Positions 52,303 to 61,135 are shown, counted from the stretch's first letter. The stretch: 64,000 nt of DNA from an uncultured Porphyromonadaceae bacterium (GCA_937921035.1 CALEUL010000051.1:1-64000), one strand, 5' to 3'. Numbers and translations are program-made. Notes: generated by a model not told the origin, from the letters alone.

Positions 52303-53570
52303 TGTTCCGGCTGCGGGAGTGGTTCTGCGGGGTCCATCAGCAGGAAACCGGCCTCCTGAAGTGCCTCCCAGTAACCGGGATATGATTTTGCAACCACTTC
52401 GGCATCGCGCACCACTATACCGGGCAGGAACACAGCCACAGGAGCGAGGGCCATAGCCATGCGGTGGTCGCCGTATGTATCGAACACAGGAAGCTCGCGC
52501 ACGGGCACGCGGCGACCGTCCCAACAGAGGGTGTCGCCGTAATTCTCGATGGTGAGAATCGCTCCCACTTTGGCAAGTTCGCCTACGAGAGCCTGCAGCC
52601 GGTCGCACTCCTTATGGCTGAGTACCGAAACGCCGGTCAGGCGGAAAGGAATCGACGCCATAACGGATGTTACGGCCAGCGCCGGCACAGCATCCGGCAT
52701 GTCGCTCATATCGGCCTCGAGGTTATTCCACAGGTCGGGCGTGGCAGACAGTTCAGCACCCTCGTCAGAAAATTCGGTAAGCACGCCGAGGCGTTCGAAC
52801 AGCCCGGCGGCAAAGCGGTCGCCCTGGAGCGATTTATCCTTCAGGCCGGCCAGAGTTACCCAACCTGCTGTGAGGGCGGCAATCTCGTACCAGAAAGCGG
52901 CGGCGCTCCAGTCGGGTTCGGCCAAAGGTTCTGCCCCACGGTACGCACCAGCGGGAATCACGGTCCTGTCGCGGTCTACATCGGCGTCGATACCATAGTG
53001 GCGCATCATGGCCGCAGTCATATTGATATACGGCAGCGACTGAACGTTGCCTTTGAAAACTATTGTAAGCGGCTGCTTCATCAGCGGACCGGACATCATC
53101 AATGCGGAAATGAACTGCGAGCTTACACCGGTCTCAACTTCAACAGAGCCTCCATCGAGGCGGTGTCCGTGAATCTCCAGCGGAGGGAAGCCTTCCTGGC
53201 CGCGATATTCTATATCTGCCCCCAGATGGCGAAGCGCCTCCACAAGCACGCCTATGGGGCGGCAGCACATGCGTTCGTCGCCTGTAAGGAGGCAGTGTAC
53301 ACCCTCGGTGGCGGCTGCGATAGCCGTGAGGAAACGCATGGAAGTGCCGGCAGGACCGACGTCCACACGCGAGCCGTCGGAAGGCAGACAGCCCGACAGG
53401 ATACCGTAGAGCACGGCGGTATCGTTGCACGTATCGGCCAACGGTGCCGCGGCAGCAATATTGTTTGCAAGAAAGGACAGGGCTATGTCGCGTACGGCGA
53501 TGCTTTTGCTTGCCGGCAGCGCGACTGTGGCCTCAAGAATACCCTCGGGAGGGAATATTCTGTAATCCAT
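52299..53570 (-). CDS. aroA: 3-phosphoshikimate 1-carboxyvinyltransferase (EPSP synthase)
   Basis: Sixth step of the shikimate pathway: joins shikimate-3-phosphate and phosphoenolpyruvate. The 423 residues carry 'LPASKSIAVRDIALSFLA' near the N-terminus, where the family lysine-serine pair binds substrate, then 'VGPAGTSMRFL' (about 71-81) and 'GDHRMAMALAPV' near the end. The '-AGTSMRF-' loop departs from the common 'NAGTAxR', as in class II-like divergent enzymes of Bacteroidota. 6 nt after the aminotransferase gene and overlapping the next by 4 bp. Confidence 0.92.
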   Translation of the reverse strand: MDYRIFPPEGILEATVALPASKSIAVRDIALSFLANNIAAAAPLADTCNDTAVLYGILSGCLPSDGSRVDVGPAGTSMRFLTAIAAATEGVHCLLTGDERMCCRPIGVLVEALRHLGADIEYRGQEGFPPLEIHGHRLDGGSVEVETGVSSQFISALMMSGPLMKQPLTIVFKGNVQSLPYINMTAAMMRHYGIDADVDRDRTVIPAGAYRGAEPLAEPDWSAAAFWYEIAALTAGWVTLAGLKDKSLQGDRFAAGLFERLGVLTEFSDEGAELSATPDLWNNLEADMSDMPDAVPALAVTSVMASIPFRLTGVSVLSHKECDRLQALVGELAKVGAILTIENYGDTLCWDGRRVPVRELPVFDTYGDHRMAMALAPVAVFLPGIVVRDAEVVAKSYPGYWEALQEAGFLLMDPAEPLPQPEQ

Positions 53571-53576
53571 CGGATG

Positions 53577-54776
53577 TCAGTTGTTTGTTGTTTTGTTACA
53601 CTCGCAGCAAACGGCGGTGCGCAGACTCTCCAGTGCCTGCGACAGCACGCAGCGGGGCACACCGACGTTCAGGCGCGCGAAACCTTCGCCCTGTTTGCCG
53701 AATGTGGAACCGTCGTTGAGGGCGATATGTGCTTTGTCGAGCAGCAGCTGCATAATCTCGCGCTGGCACAGGTGCAGCTGACGGAAATCAAGCCACACCA
53801 AGAACGATGCCTGCGGACGTATCATGGAAACGCCGGGAATGTTCTCGCGGCAATATTTCTCTACAAAGTCAATGTTGCCGGCCACATATTCAAGCATCTG
53901 ATCCAGCCACTCCTCGCCGTTGCGGTATGCGGCCTCGGCGCCGATGGTGGAAATCTGGACAGGCGAGTTAAATTCGTTCACCTCAAGCCATCCGTAGAAT
54001 TTCTTGCGAAGTTCGGGGTTCTTCACAACCATCCACGAGCTTACCAGACCGGGGATGTTGAAAGTTTTGGACGGTGCGCCAAGCATCACGCCTATTTCGC
54101 GGGCATCTTCGCTCACGCTCAGGAACGGTATGTGGCTGCGCCCGTCGAGCATAAGGTCGCCGTGGATTTCGTCGCTCACCACAATCATGCCGGCATTGCG
54201 GGCGATAGCTGCCACCCGGGCGAGCGTCTCGGCATCCCATTGCAGACCGATAGGGTTGTGGGGGTTGCACAGAATCATCATCTTTGGCTTGTTCTCGGCC
54301 ACTACACGCTCCAGTCCGTCGAGGTCCATAGTATATTCGCCGTCGGCGAGCAGCAGCGGGTTCTCCACCACCTTGCGGCCATTGCCTTCCACAACAGTAC
54401 GGAAAGGCGTGTACACCGGCGGCTGAATCACAACAGCGTCGCCTTCGCGGGTGAAATAGTTAAGGGCAAGGGCAATACCCTTTACAACACCCGGAATGAA
54501 CGACAGTTCCTCACGGCACACGCCGAAGCCGTGGCGGTGACGCTGCCAGTCGATTATCGACTGCCAGTAGCCGTCGGAGGCGTCGGAATAGCCCCACACG
54601 GGATGGCGGAGACGGTTTGCGAGCGCTTCGGTAATTTTGGGGCATACCGCAAAATCAAGGTCGGCAATCCAGAGAGGAGTTACGTCGTGGCGACCGAACA
54701 CCATGTCGAGATGTTCGATTTTTACCGCCGAAGTTCCGTGGCGGTCGATGATACTGTCGAAATTATACTGATTCAT
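53577..54776 (-). CDS. PatB/MalY-type PLP aminotransferase or C-S lyase
   Basis: Fold-type I PLP enzyme, 399 residues. The ATG at 54776 is used because the -7 element at 54799-54806 would place upstream start codons before the transcript start. 'PLWIADLDFAVCPKITEAL' (about 34-52) and 'LILCNPHNPIG'-type segment are typical of PatB/MalY, which cleave cystathionine or similar thioethers. The PLP lysine is in 'APSKTFNIPGL'. Substrate not determinable: beta-lyase and aminotransferase activity are both possible. First gene of the operon that continues into aroA. Confidence 0.88.
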   Translation of the reverse strand: MNQYNFDSIIDRHGTSAVKIEHLDMVFGRHDVTPLWIADLDFAVCPKITEALANRLRHPVWGYSDASDGYWQSIIDWQRHRHGFGVCREELSFIPGVVKGIALALNYFTREGDAVVIQPPVYTPFRTVVEGNGRKVVENPLLLADGEYTMDLDGLERVVAENKPKMMILCNPHNPIGLQWDAETLARVAAIARNAGMIVVSDEIHGDLMLDGRSHIPFLSVSEDAREIGVMLGAPSKTFNIPGLVSSWMVVKNPELRKKFYGWLEVNEFNSPVQISTIGAEAAYRNGEEWLDQMLEYVAGNIDFVEKYCRENIPGVSMIRPQASFLVWLDFRQLHLCQREIMQLLLDKAHIALNDGSTFGKQGEGFARLNVGVPRCVLSQALESLRTAVCCECNKTTNN

Positions 54777-54798
54777 TGTGCTAAGTAGAGATTTGATG

Positions 54799-54806
54799 CA
54801 AAAATA
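54799..54806 (-). promoter_or_regulatory. -7 promoter element of the aminotransferase-aroA operon
   Basis: TATTTTTG on the minus strand (54806-54799). The nearest upstream TTTG (54833-54830) is 23 nt away, somewhat long for the consensus. Confidence 0.45.
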
Positions 54807-54851
54807 CACATTATTTTCTTATCTCCGCACAAACCCCGGCAAAAAGAATAC

Positions 54852-54887
54852 AAAAACGAGGACAACCGCGCGATTGCCCTCGTTTTT
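54852..54887 (-). terminator. Terminator of the tRNA-Asn pair
   Basis: A 10-bp stem AAAAACGAGG/CCTCGTTTTT with a 16-nt loop, directly after the second tRNA-Asn on the minus strand. Confidence 0.75.
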
Positions 54888-54888
54888 G

Positions 54889-54962
54889 CGCTTCAAGATG
54901 GACTCGAACCAACGACCCTCTGATTAACAGTCAGATGCTCTAACCGACTGAGCTATTGAAGC
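54889..54962 (-). tRNA. tRNA-Asn (GTT), downstream copy
   Basis: 74 nt; acceptor GCTTCAA/TTGAAGC; anticodon loop CTGTTAA. The gene is identical in sequence to the next copy. Confidence 0.96.
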
Positions 54963-54987
54963 ATACAGGAAATGTGATAATAAAAAG

Positions 54988-55061
54988 CGCTTCAAGATGG
55001 ACTCGAACCAACGACCCTCTGATTAACAGTCAGATGCTCTAACCGACTGAGCTATTGAAGC
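54988..55061 (-). tRNA. tRNA-Asn (GTT), upstream copy
   Basis: 74 nt and identical to the other copy, from which it is separated by 25 nt. Both are read from the promoter at 55094-55125. Confidence 0.96.
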
Positions 55062-55093
55062 GAATAGCGCCACCCCTCCGGGCTTTGCGGTTG

Positions 55094-55125
55094 CAAAGTT
55101 AAGCGTTATTTTTTATTCGTGCAAA
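55094..55125 (-). promoter_or_regulatory. tRNA-Asn promoter
   Basis: Minus strand: -33 TTTG (55125-55122), 20 nt, -7 TAACTTTG (55101-55094). The tRNA begins 32 nt downstream. Confidence 0.85.
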
Positions 55126-55178
55126 TTATTCGGCATTTTTTTCGGCAAGGACACAAAAAAAATAGAAAATCCAACGAA

Positions 55179-55265
55179 ATGACCGGAGGTCATAGATTTT
55201 GTTAACCGCGGACATTCATGTCCGTGGATAGTCAATCATCTAATATACAGCCCCGGAGGTGGCTG
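55179..55265 (-). repeat. Three-hairpin unit, left end
   Basis: Hairpins ATGACC-GGA-GGTCAT (55179-55193), a 22-nt stem with ten pairs including one G-T (55206-55227), and an 18-nt imperfect stem (55248-55265). Opposite orientation to the right-end unit. Confidence 0.85.
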
Positions 55266-55281
55266 CACATTGCCGCTTGCT

Positions 55282-55604
55282 TTATTTCCAGTCATCCGGA
55301 TGCCATGCGACCGAATATCTATCGGCCAGATATTTCATCTCATCAACCATACTATGGATAGTATGATGCTTTTCCTGATTTATAATATATTCTTTAACAT
55401 TATCAATCTCTGAGATGCCTATCGAAAACGCATAATATCCTTCTCCCCAACTGCTGAATTTAGGATATTTGCCATTCATTTTTATCCAATAGTTGCTCGA
55501 CTGTTTGATATCCTTGACTAAATTCGCAAGAGCGATGGAGGGATTTACATCAACAAGCATGTGAATATGAATACAATGTGATGAAGAGATCTTGTTTTGC
55601 TCAT
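55282..55604 (-). pseudogene. IS200/Y1 (REP-associated type) transposase, internally deleted
   Basis: The 92-codon frame at 55282-55560 encodes the second half of a Y1 tyrosine transposase. Just before its first ATG the same frame reads 'HCIHIHMLVDVNP', the HxH metal-binding motif of the family, then 'LANLVKDIKQSSNYWIK', 'WGEGYYAFSIG' and 'YIINQEKHH'. Within these lies the helix that carries the catalytic tyrosine. The ATG at 55604 opens the expected N-terminus 'MSKTRSLHHIVF' in another frame and stops after 19 codons. A complete protein would be about 150 residues. Roughly 40 codons between the strand 'HHIVF' and the HxH motif are missing, with a frameshift. Probably inactive itself. Confidence 0.8.
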
Positions 55605-55609
55605 ATTTG

Positions 55610-55641
55610 CAAAGTTACCAAACATCATGTACCTGTACAAA
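55610..55641 (-). promoter_or_regulatory. Transposase-remnant promoter
   Basis: Minus strand: -33 TTTG (55641-55638), 20 nt, -7 TAACTTTG (55617-55610). Transcription would start at or next to the ATG at 55604, giving a leaderless or near-leaderless message. Confidence 0.7.
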
Positions 55642-55650
55642 TCATAAGTG

Positions 55651-55737
55651 CAGCCACCTCCGGGGCTGTATGTCAGCATAGTGGCTTTCCGGAGGCACAA
55701 GTGCCACCGGTTAACAAAATCTATGACCTCCGGTCAT
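55651..55737 (+). repeat. Three-hairpin unit, right end
   Basis: Hairpins at 55651-55668 (18 nt, imperfect), 55689-55710 (22 nt, nine of ten pairs) and 55723-55737 (ATGACC-TCC-GGTCAT). Same order and spacing as the units at 27271-27358 and 27664-27751. Confidence 0.85.
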
Positions 55738-55849
55738 TTCGATGGATTTTTCATGTTTTTTATTTAAATGATGCGCCTTCATAATTTTTTCGCCATCACT
55801 TAATTATATTTTTGGATTTTTATCGTAACTTTACGACAAATTAAGAATT

Positions 55850-57736
55850 ATGGACAGCAAGCAGGACTATACGGAGATTATACAGACCCGCGCAGAGGCC
55901 GTTTTTAAGGCCATGCAGGAGCGATGCACTCCCGAGGAGATGGAAAAACTGCATCAGGCCTTCGACCTTGCACGCGAGGCACACAAAAACCAGTGGCGCA
56001 AGGGCGGCGAGCCCTACATTCTTCATCCGATCGCGGTGGCTACCATCGTGGCCAACGTGATGCACCTCGGTCCGGAGCCGGTTATGGCCGCTTTCCTGCA
56101 TGATGTCGTAGAAGACACAAACCACAGCATCGACGACATTAAACAGCTTTTCGGCGAGGACGTGGCGTTCCTGGTTGGTGTGGTTACCAAGGCTAAGAAA
56201 GACAAATACGAGGACTCGCGGCAAGTAGACAACTATCGCCAGATGCTCAACTCGGTGCAGTACGACATACGTGCCCTGCTGGTAAAACTTGCCGACCGGC
56301 TGCACAACATGCGCACGCTTTCGTCGATGCCGCCTGACAAGCAGATGAAAATTGCCGGCGAGACAGACTATTTCTACGCTCCTCTGGCCAACCGTTTAGG
56401 TCTGTACGACATCAAACTGGAGTTGGAGAACCTGAGTTTCCGCTTCCGCTGCCCCCACGACTACGAAACGCTGTCCAGCCTTATCGAGCGCGACGAGGAA
56501 GCACAAGCCGACCGTCTGGCCGAGTTCAAACGCCAGATCAGCCAGACGCTTCACAAGGCCGGTATACAGGCACACGTTTCCATTGAATACCGCAAACCAT
56601 ACAGCATCTGGCGAAAGATGAAGAAGTACGGCGACGACTTCAACCACCTGAAATACCGCCACTTCACCGACATTATATTCGAGGAGCCACTCCCGGGATA
56701 TACCGAGAAAGAGATGGCTCTGCACATCTACTCCATTCTCACCGACCACTTCAAGGAAAAACCGGGAGGCATAATAAACTACATCGACTCCCCCAAGGAA
56801 AACGGCTACCAGTGTTTCCACGTGAAGCTGCTTGCGCATTTCGGCCGCTGGCAGGAGGTGCATATCAGCTCGCGCCGCATGGTGCGCCACTCGCAGCTGG
56901 GATGCGTAGCCGAACGCTCGGAAGGCAACATAAACCGATGGATAGACAAATTCCGCAGCGTACTCCAGGAAATTGCCCAGCACGCGCAGAACGGCACCAA
57001 CTTTATGGAGAAAGTTGTATCCACGTTCTACAACGACGATATAATGACGTTCACCCACGACGGCAAGCCTGTTATACTGCCGCAGAAGGCCACTGTACTC
57101 GACTTTGCATACGAGGTAGACCCGTCTGTTGCCGAGAAAGCCAAATACGCCCGCGTAAACACCTTCCTTACTTCTATAAAGGCTCCTCTGCGGCGCGGCG
57201 ACGTGGTGGAAATTTTTACCGACCCCGAATGTAACCCGCAGCCAGACTGGCTGGACAGCGTTACCACATACAAGGCACGCAACGAGATAAACCACTATCT
57301 TTCCAGCCTGCCAAAGCCCCGCTTCCACCGGTGCCCTATGTGCAACCCCATTCCCGGCGACGAGGTGATTGGCTTCCGCGAGGACGACGGCACCACCACC
57401 ATACACCGCCGCGACTGCGGCATAGCCGTGAAGATGGCATCGCAGATGGGCGACAACATTATATCCGTAGACTACGAACCGGACGGCACGCTGTATTCGC
57501 AGACCATCGTAGTTACCGCCGTAGACCGCTACCATCTGTTCATCGACCTGGTGGACTGTATCACCAACGACCTGCATCTTGCCATGCAGAGCTTCAACAC
57601 CTCCACAACCGACTCGATAGTAACCTGCACAATCGCTTTCGGCGTGCACTCGTTCAATGAACTGCAGTCTATTATCAGCCATATATCGTCCATCAAGGGC
57701 GTCGACGAGGTGAAACGAGTTGTGGAGATTGAATAA
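55850..57736 (+). CDS. RelA/SpoT-family protein (probable (p)ppGpp hydrolase)
   Basis: A 628-residue protein of the long RSH family, shorter than the usual 700-740. The HD hydrolase domain looks intact: H59 ('ILHPIAVA'), H84-D85 ('FLHDVVEDT') and D149 ('KLADRLHNMRT'). The synthetase region is divergent: 'KPYSIWRKM' at 249-257 and 'SPKENGYQCFHV' at 314-325 are recognisable, and D274 and E336 remain. But the usual DLxAxR is 'DIIFEEP' and EVQIRT is 'EVHISSRR'. A TGS domain follows (about 395-455), with an ACT-like C-terminus. Synthetase activity is doubtful. A -7-like TATTTTTG lies at 55807-55814. Confidence 0.85.
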   Translation: MDSKQDYTEIIQTRAEAVFKAMQERCTPEEMEKLHQAFDLAREAHKNQWRKGGEPYILHPIAVATIVANVMHLGPEPVMAAFLHDVVEDTNHSIDDIKQLFGEDVAFLVGVVTKAKKDKYEDSRQVDNYRQMLNSVQYDIRALLVKLADRLHNMRTLSSMPPDKQMKIAGETDYFYAPLANRLGLYDIKLELENLSFRFRCPHDYETLSSLIERDEEAQADRLAEFKRQISQTLHKAGIQAHVSIEYRKPYSIWRKMKKYGDDFNHLKYRHFTDIIFEEPLPGYTEKEMALHIYSILTDHFKEKPGGIINYIDSPKENGYQCFHVKLLAHFGRWQEVHISSRRMVRHSQLGCVAERSEGNINRWIDKFRSVLQEIAQHAQNGTNFMEKVVSTFYNDDIMTFTHDGKPVILPQKATVLDFAYEVDPSVAEKAKYARVNTFLTSIKAPLRRGDVVEIFTDPECNPQPDWLDSVTTYKARNEINHYLSSLPKPRFHRCPMCNPIPGDEVIGFREDDGTTTIHRRDCGIAVKMASQMGDNIISVDYEPDGTLYSQTIVVTAVDRYHLFIDLVDCITNDLHLAMQSFNTSTTDSIVTCTIAFGVHSFNELQSIISHISSIKGVDEVKRVVEIE

Positions 57737-57750
57737 ATTTGCTAATTTTG
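57719..57750 (+). promoter_or_regulatory. Candidate promoter for the DUF3822 gene
   Basis: -33 GTTG (57719-57722), 20 nt, -7 TAATTTTG (57743-57750), overlapping the end of the RSH gene. The transcript would begin only a few nt before the ATG at 57761. Confidence 0.5.
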
Positions 57751-57760
57751 CAGCCGCAAT

Positions 57761-58582
57761 ATGACGGCCGATACAAACACGACAATCGATAATCCAAGGC
57801 TGTGGCGGATGGCACTCCAGCTTTCGCCACAGGCACTCTCGGTAGTCCTCACCTCAATGGTGTCCGATTCGTCGCTGCGCCGCTATTCCATCCCCCTGGA
57901 TCCTTCGCAGCCTTATCTCAAGGCCATAGAGGACGCCATCTACTCCACCCCAGAAATTCTCGGCGACTACGGCCATATCGACCTCGTTGCACGCACCACC
58001 GCGTACACCGTCGTGCCACGCGGGCTTGACGAATCCACAGCCATGCAATGCGGAAGCTACATGAAACTCGGACATGCCGACGAGGAATCTGTTCTCAACA
58101 CCGACATTACCGACTGTGGCCGCATAGTATGGGCAATGCCGGAGAACGTGCGCAACTTCCTTGCCCGCACCTTCCGCAACGCGCCTGTTCAGAACCATAT
58201 AGCGCCGCTCATGCGCTATCTTAGCCGTCAGGCATGCCTCGGCAACTCGGCTAAGTTGTTCGCACACTTCGCCGAAGGGCAGGTAGACATACTTGTCTTC
58301 GCGCCCGGAGGCAACCTCGCATTGGCCGCCACGCATCCCGTAGACACCGACACCGACGCCCTCTACTTCATCATGGCATGTGCGCGTCAGGCCGGTATGG
58401 ACATGATGACCGACGAAATACTGCTGTGCGGAGAACAGCAGCGCCGCAGCACGCTGATGCCGCTGCTCAGCCGCTACGCCGCCCGCGTTATGCCTCTCAT
58501 CTTCCCATCGGCGGCACTCCGCGCCGGCCGCGAGGCATTCAACGCTCCCTTCCCGCTCATTCTTATCCCGATATGCGAATAA
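57761..58582 (+). CDS. DUF3822 family protein
   Basis: A 273-residue protein matching in length and layout the DUF3822 family of Bacteroidota. It has an N-terminal beta-rich part ('LSVVLTSMVSDSSLRRYSI'), a middle helical part, and 'ARQAGMDMMTDEILLCGEQQ' near the end. In many Bacteroidota this gene lies directly next to rsmD; here two surface-glycan genes separate them. Function unknown; the fold has been likened to actin-type ATPases but I see no clear nucleotide site. Family call rests on resemblance and gene order. Confidence 0.7.
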   Translation: MTADTNTTIDNPRLWRMALQLSPQALSVVLTSMVSDSSLRRYSIPLDPSQPYLKAIEDAIYSTPEILGDYGHIDLVARTTAYTVVPRGLDESTAMQCGSYMKLGHADEESVLNTDITDCGRIVWAMPENVRNFLARTFRNAPVQNHIAPLMRYLSRQACLGNSAKLFAHFAEGQVDILVFAPGGNLALAATHPVDTDTDALYFIMACARQAGMDMMTDEILLCGEQQRRSTLMPLLSRYAARVMPLIFPSAALRAGREAFNAPFPLILIPICE

Positions 58583-58615
58583 CGCGCCAGCGAGTATATC
58601 GCCAATGACAGCACA

Positions 58616-58647
58616 TTTGTGCAAATCAGGAAAATTGCCTATCTTTG
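58616..58647 (+). promoter_or_regulatory. Promoter of the flippase-glycosyltransferase pair
   Basis: -33 TTTG (58616-58619), 20 nt, -7 TATCTTTG (58640-58647), an exact consensus. The ATG at 58668 is 20 nt downstream. Confidence 0.85.
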
Positions 58648-58667
58648 TAAGATAAGAAACATAACGA

Positions 58668-60206
58668 ATGTCAGTATCGGATAATAACAAAAGGATTGCA
58701 AAGAACACTTTGTTTCTTTATTTCAGAATGATTGTAATCATTCTGGTGAATCTGTTCACTGTCCGCGTAGTCCTTGCCGAACTTGGAGAGACCGATTACG
58801 GCATCTACAATGTTATAGGCGGCGTCGTTGTCATGTTCTCTTTCATAAGCAGTTGCATGACAACCGCCACACAACGGTATCTTACTTTCGAACTCGGGCG
58901 AGAGAACCACGAACGCCTTGCCAAGGTCTTTTCTATATCGCTGCTGGTTCATATAGCAATAGCTCTTGCCATAATTCTTCTTGCCGAAACGGTAGGTCTA
59001 TGGTTTGTAAACACCCAGATGACGCTTCCCGCATCGGAAATGAGGGCAGCAAACTGGGTATATCAGCTCTCCATCCTCGCCTTTTGCGTCAATATCATTC
59101 AGGTTCCGTACGATGCGTCGCTTATCGCACACGAAAAAATGAATGTATTCGCATATATCAGCTTCTTAGAGGCAGCCCTGAAAGTCGCAATCGCATACGC
59201 ACTGGTAGTTATCGCATCCGACAAGTTAATATGGTATGCATTCCTTGTACTTGCCATGCGTGTGGCAGTAAGACTCATATATCAGATATATTGCCGGCGC
59301 AACTTTGCGGAATGCCGCTTCCGCATGGTGCGCGACAACGAGCTGTTCAAGGAAATGACCACTTTCGCCGGGTGGAATCTTCTCGGCAGCGTGGCATGGC
59401 TGATGAAGGGGCAGGGGCTCAACATTATTCTCAACATGTTCTTCGGCCCGGTCATCAACGCAGCCCAGGCTCTCGCCGTACAGGTGCGACAGGCTGTTAC
59501 AGGCTTTGTTTTCAACTTCATGTCTGCCGTAAATCCGCAGATTACCAAATACTACGCCTCCAACCAACGTGCCGAAATGGAGAATCTGGCATACAACGGC
59601 CTGAAATATTCTTTCATGCTTCTGCTGTTCCTCTCGCTGCCTGTGATGCTCGATGTAAGATTCATTCTCGGGATATGGCTCGAAGAAGTACCGGACTATA
59701 CGGCATTGTTCGTTATTCTCGTTCTTACCGACTCTCTTTGCAACAGCATCTTCGACCAGCCTTTGATGACTTCTATAGCCGCGACAGGCAACATCCGCAG
59801 CTATCAGATTGTTGTAAGCGTGGTAATGCTTCTTATTGGCCCGGTTGCCTATGCAGCCCTTAAATTCGGAGCGCCCCCGCAGAGCGTATACTACGTATCC
59901 ATAATCATTACAGTTATTGCCGGACTGCTTCGCTTCCACTTCTGCCGCGTGCAGCTCGATTATTCTTGGCAGCTTTTCACAGACCGCGTGCTCCTGCCGG
60001 CTTTCCGCACAGTGCTTCTGGCACTGCCACTGCCGCTTGCCCTCAGATTATGGGTAATACCCGACACCAACTGGCTGAATGCCATCTGTGTTTTCGTCGC
60101 AACCCTTATATGCGAGGGATTGGCTATATGGTTTGTCGGCCTTTCGGCGGCAGAACGCGCCACCGTCTGCAATCTTGCAAAGAAACGAATAAGTAAAAAA
60201 CAATGA
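58668..60206 (+). CDS. Oligosaccharide flippase / polysaccharide biosynthesis membrane protein
   Basis: A 512-residue membrane protein of the MOP superfamily (Wzx-like), with about fourteen helices. 'NVIGGVVVMFSFISSCMTT' lies in helix two, and 'GWNLLGSVAWLMKGQGLNI' (around 225-243) opens the second half. Such proteins flip lipid-linked oligosaccharides across the inner membrane. Its stop overlaps the glycosyltransferase ATG by 4 bp (ATGA). With only one transferase next to it, the substrate cannot be assigned. Confidence 0.88.
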   Translation: MSVSDNNKRIAKNTLFLYFRMIVIILVNLFTVRVVLAELGETDYGIYNVIGGVVVMFSFISSCMTTATQRYLTFELGRENHERLAKVFSISLLVHIAIALAIILLAETVGLWFVNTQMTLPASEMRAANWVYQLSILAFCVNIIQVPYDASLIAHEKMNVFAYISFLEAALKVAIAYALVVIASDKLIWYAFLVLAMRVAVRLIYQIYCRRNFAECRFRMVRDNELFKEMTTFAGWNLLGSVAWLMKGQGLNIILNMFFGPVINAAQALAVQVRQAVTGFVFNFMSAVNPQITKYYASNQRAEMENLAYNGLKYSFMLLLFLSLPVMLDVRFILGIWLEEVPDYTALFVILVLTDSLCNSIFDQPLMTSIAATGNIRSYQIVVSVVMLLIGPVAYAALKFGAPPQSVYYVSIIITVIAGLLRFHFCRVQLDYSWQLFTDRVLLPAFRTVLLALPLPLALRLWVIPDTNWLNAICVFVATLICEGLAIWFVGLSAAERATVCNLAKKRISKKQ

Positions 60207-61135
60207 GAGATCTGATTAGCGTGATCGTTCCGGTATATAATGCCGAACGGTATCTTGATGAATGTATCGAAGGTATCGTCGGACAGGGCTATGCCGATTT
60301 CGAGCTTATTCTTGTCAACGACGGCAGTAGCGACTCTTCAGGCGAAATATGCCGCCGCCACGCCGGAAAAGACTCTCGAATCATTGTTATCGACAAAACA
60401 AACGGAGGAGTAAGCGCGGCACGCAATACGGCTCTGGATGCCGCTCATGGTAAGTGGATAATCTTTTCCGATGCCGACGACTATTATCTGCCCGGAGCTT
60501 TCGAAAAACTGATATCTGCCACAACTTCCGCGCCCGACATAGACATGGCCGTAGGCTCGCACCTCAGATTAGAAAACGGCAAAACATCTTATCCCGCGAC
60601 TCAAAAGGCGGACATGAGCCGTAGCGCGATGGGTGCCATGACACACTTTGCTTTGTGGGGATATATTTTCAGAAAAGATATAATCGACAGATATTCAATA
60701 CGTTTCGACACATCTCTCGCTTTATCGGAAGACCGCTTGTTCATGACCGAATTCGCTATAAGGGCACGTGCCATAGCAATGATTGCAGAACCGGTGTATG
60801 TATATCGTATACATCCCGCCTCGGCCTGCCGTAGAGCAAAAGATATCGAAAAAGCATCGCGCATGCAGTTCGATGCAATTGAAAAAATCTATCTGCTGAA
60901 AAATAAAGCCTCCAAACCGTCCGATGCCGAAGCTATAGAACGTTTTTGCAAAGAAATGGCACATGCTGCCATAACAATTGCCGCCTTTGAATCTTCCGAC
61001 ATCAAAAAACTGCTCGCTGTAAAGAAAATGGCGCAGGAATGTTCTGTTAAGCATCAGCCCGGAATTCCATTTATCTTTTTCTGCGCTTTTACGCGTATAC
61101 GAAAGTTATCTCGCAGACTGCGTGGAAAATCATGA
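60203..61135 (+). CDS. Family 2 glycosyltransferase
   Basis: A 310-residue GT-A transferase. The nucleotide-sugar site shows 'VSVIVPVYNAERYLD'-type start ('VIVPVYNAERYLDECIEGI'), 'LVNDGSSDSSGEIC' (about 36-49) and the DxD-like 'FSDADDYY' (about 91-98). 'ALSEDRLFMTEF' further on fits the acceptor-side acidic motif. The last 60 residues are helical and basic and might touch the membrane. Co-transcribed with the flippase; donor sugar unknown. Confidence 0.9.
   Translation: MRDLISVIVPVYNAERYLDECIEGIVGQGYADFELILVNDGSSDSSGEICRRHAGKDSRIIVIDKTNGGVSAARNTALDAAHGKWIIFSDADDYYLPGAFEKLISATTSAPDIDMAVGSHLRLENGKTSYPATQKADMSRSAMGAMTHFALWGYIFRKDIIDRYSIRFDTSLALSEDRLFMTEFAIRARAIAMIAEPVYVYRIHPASACRRAKDIEKASRMQFDAIEKIYLLKNKASKPSDAEAIERFCKEMAHAAITIAAFESSDIKKLLAVKKMAQECSVKHQPGIPFIFFCAFTRIRKLSRRLRGKS

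Larger units (their letters stand above)
55165..55752. mobile_element. 588-bp element: decayed IS200-like transposase between inverted three-hairpin repeats
   Basis: Outer inverted repeats of about 44 bp (55165-55208 and 55709-55752) differ at few positions. Inner 23-bp inverted repeats (55246-55268 and 55648-55670) are close to perfect. Each end is a complete three-hairpin unit: left 55179-55193, 55206-55227 and 55248-55265; right 55651-55668, 55689-55710 and 55723-55737. Hairpin lengths (15, 22 and 18 nt) and spacers (12 and 20 nt) are equal at both ends. The interior holds a broken transposase gene. IS200/REP-type transposases recognise hairpins at element ends, which fits. Confidence 0.75.
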
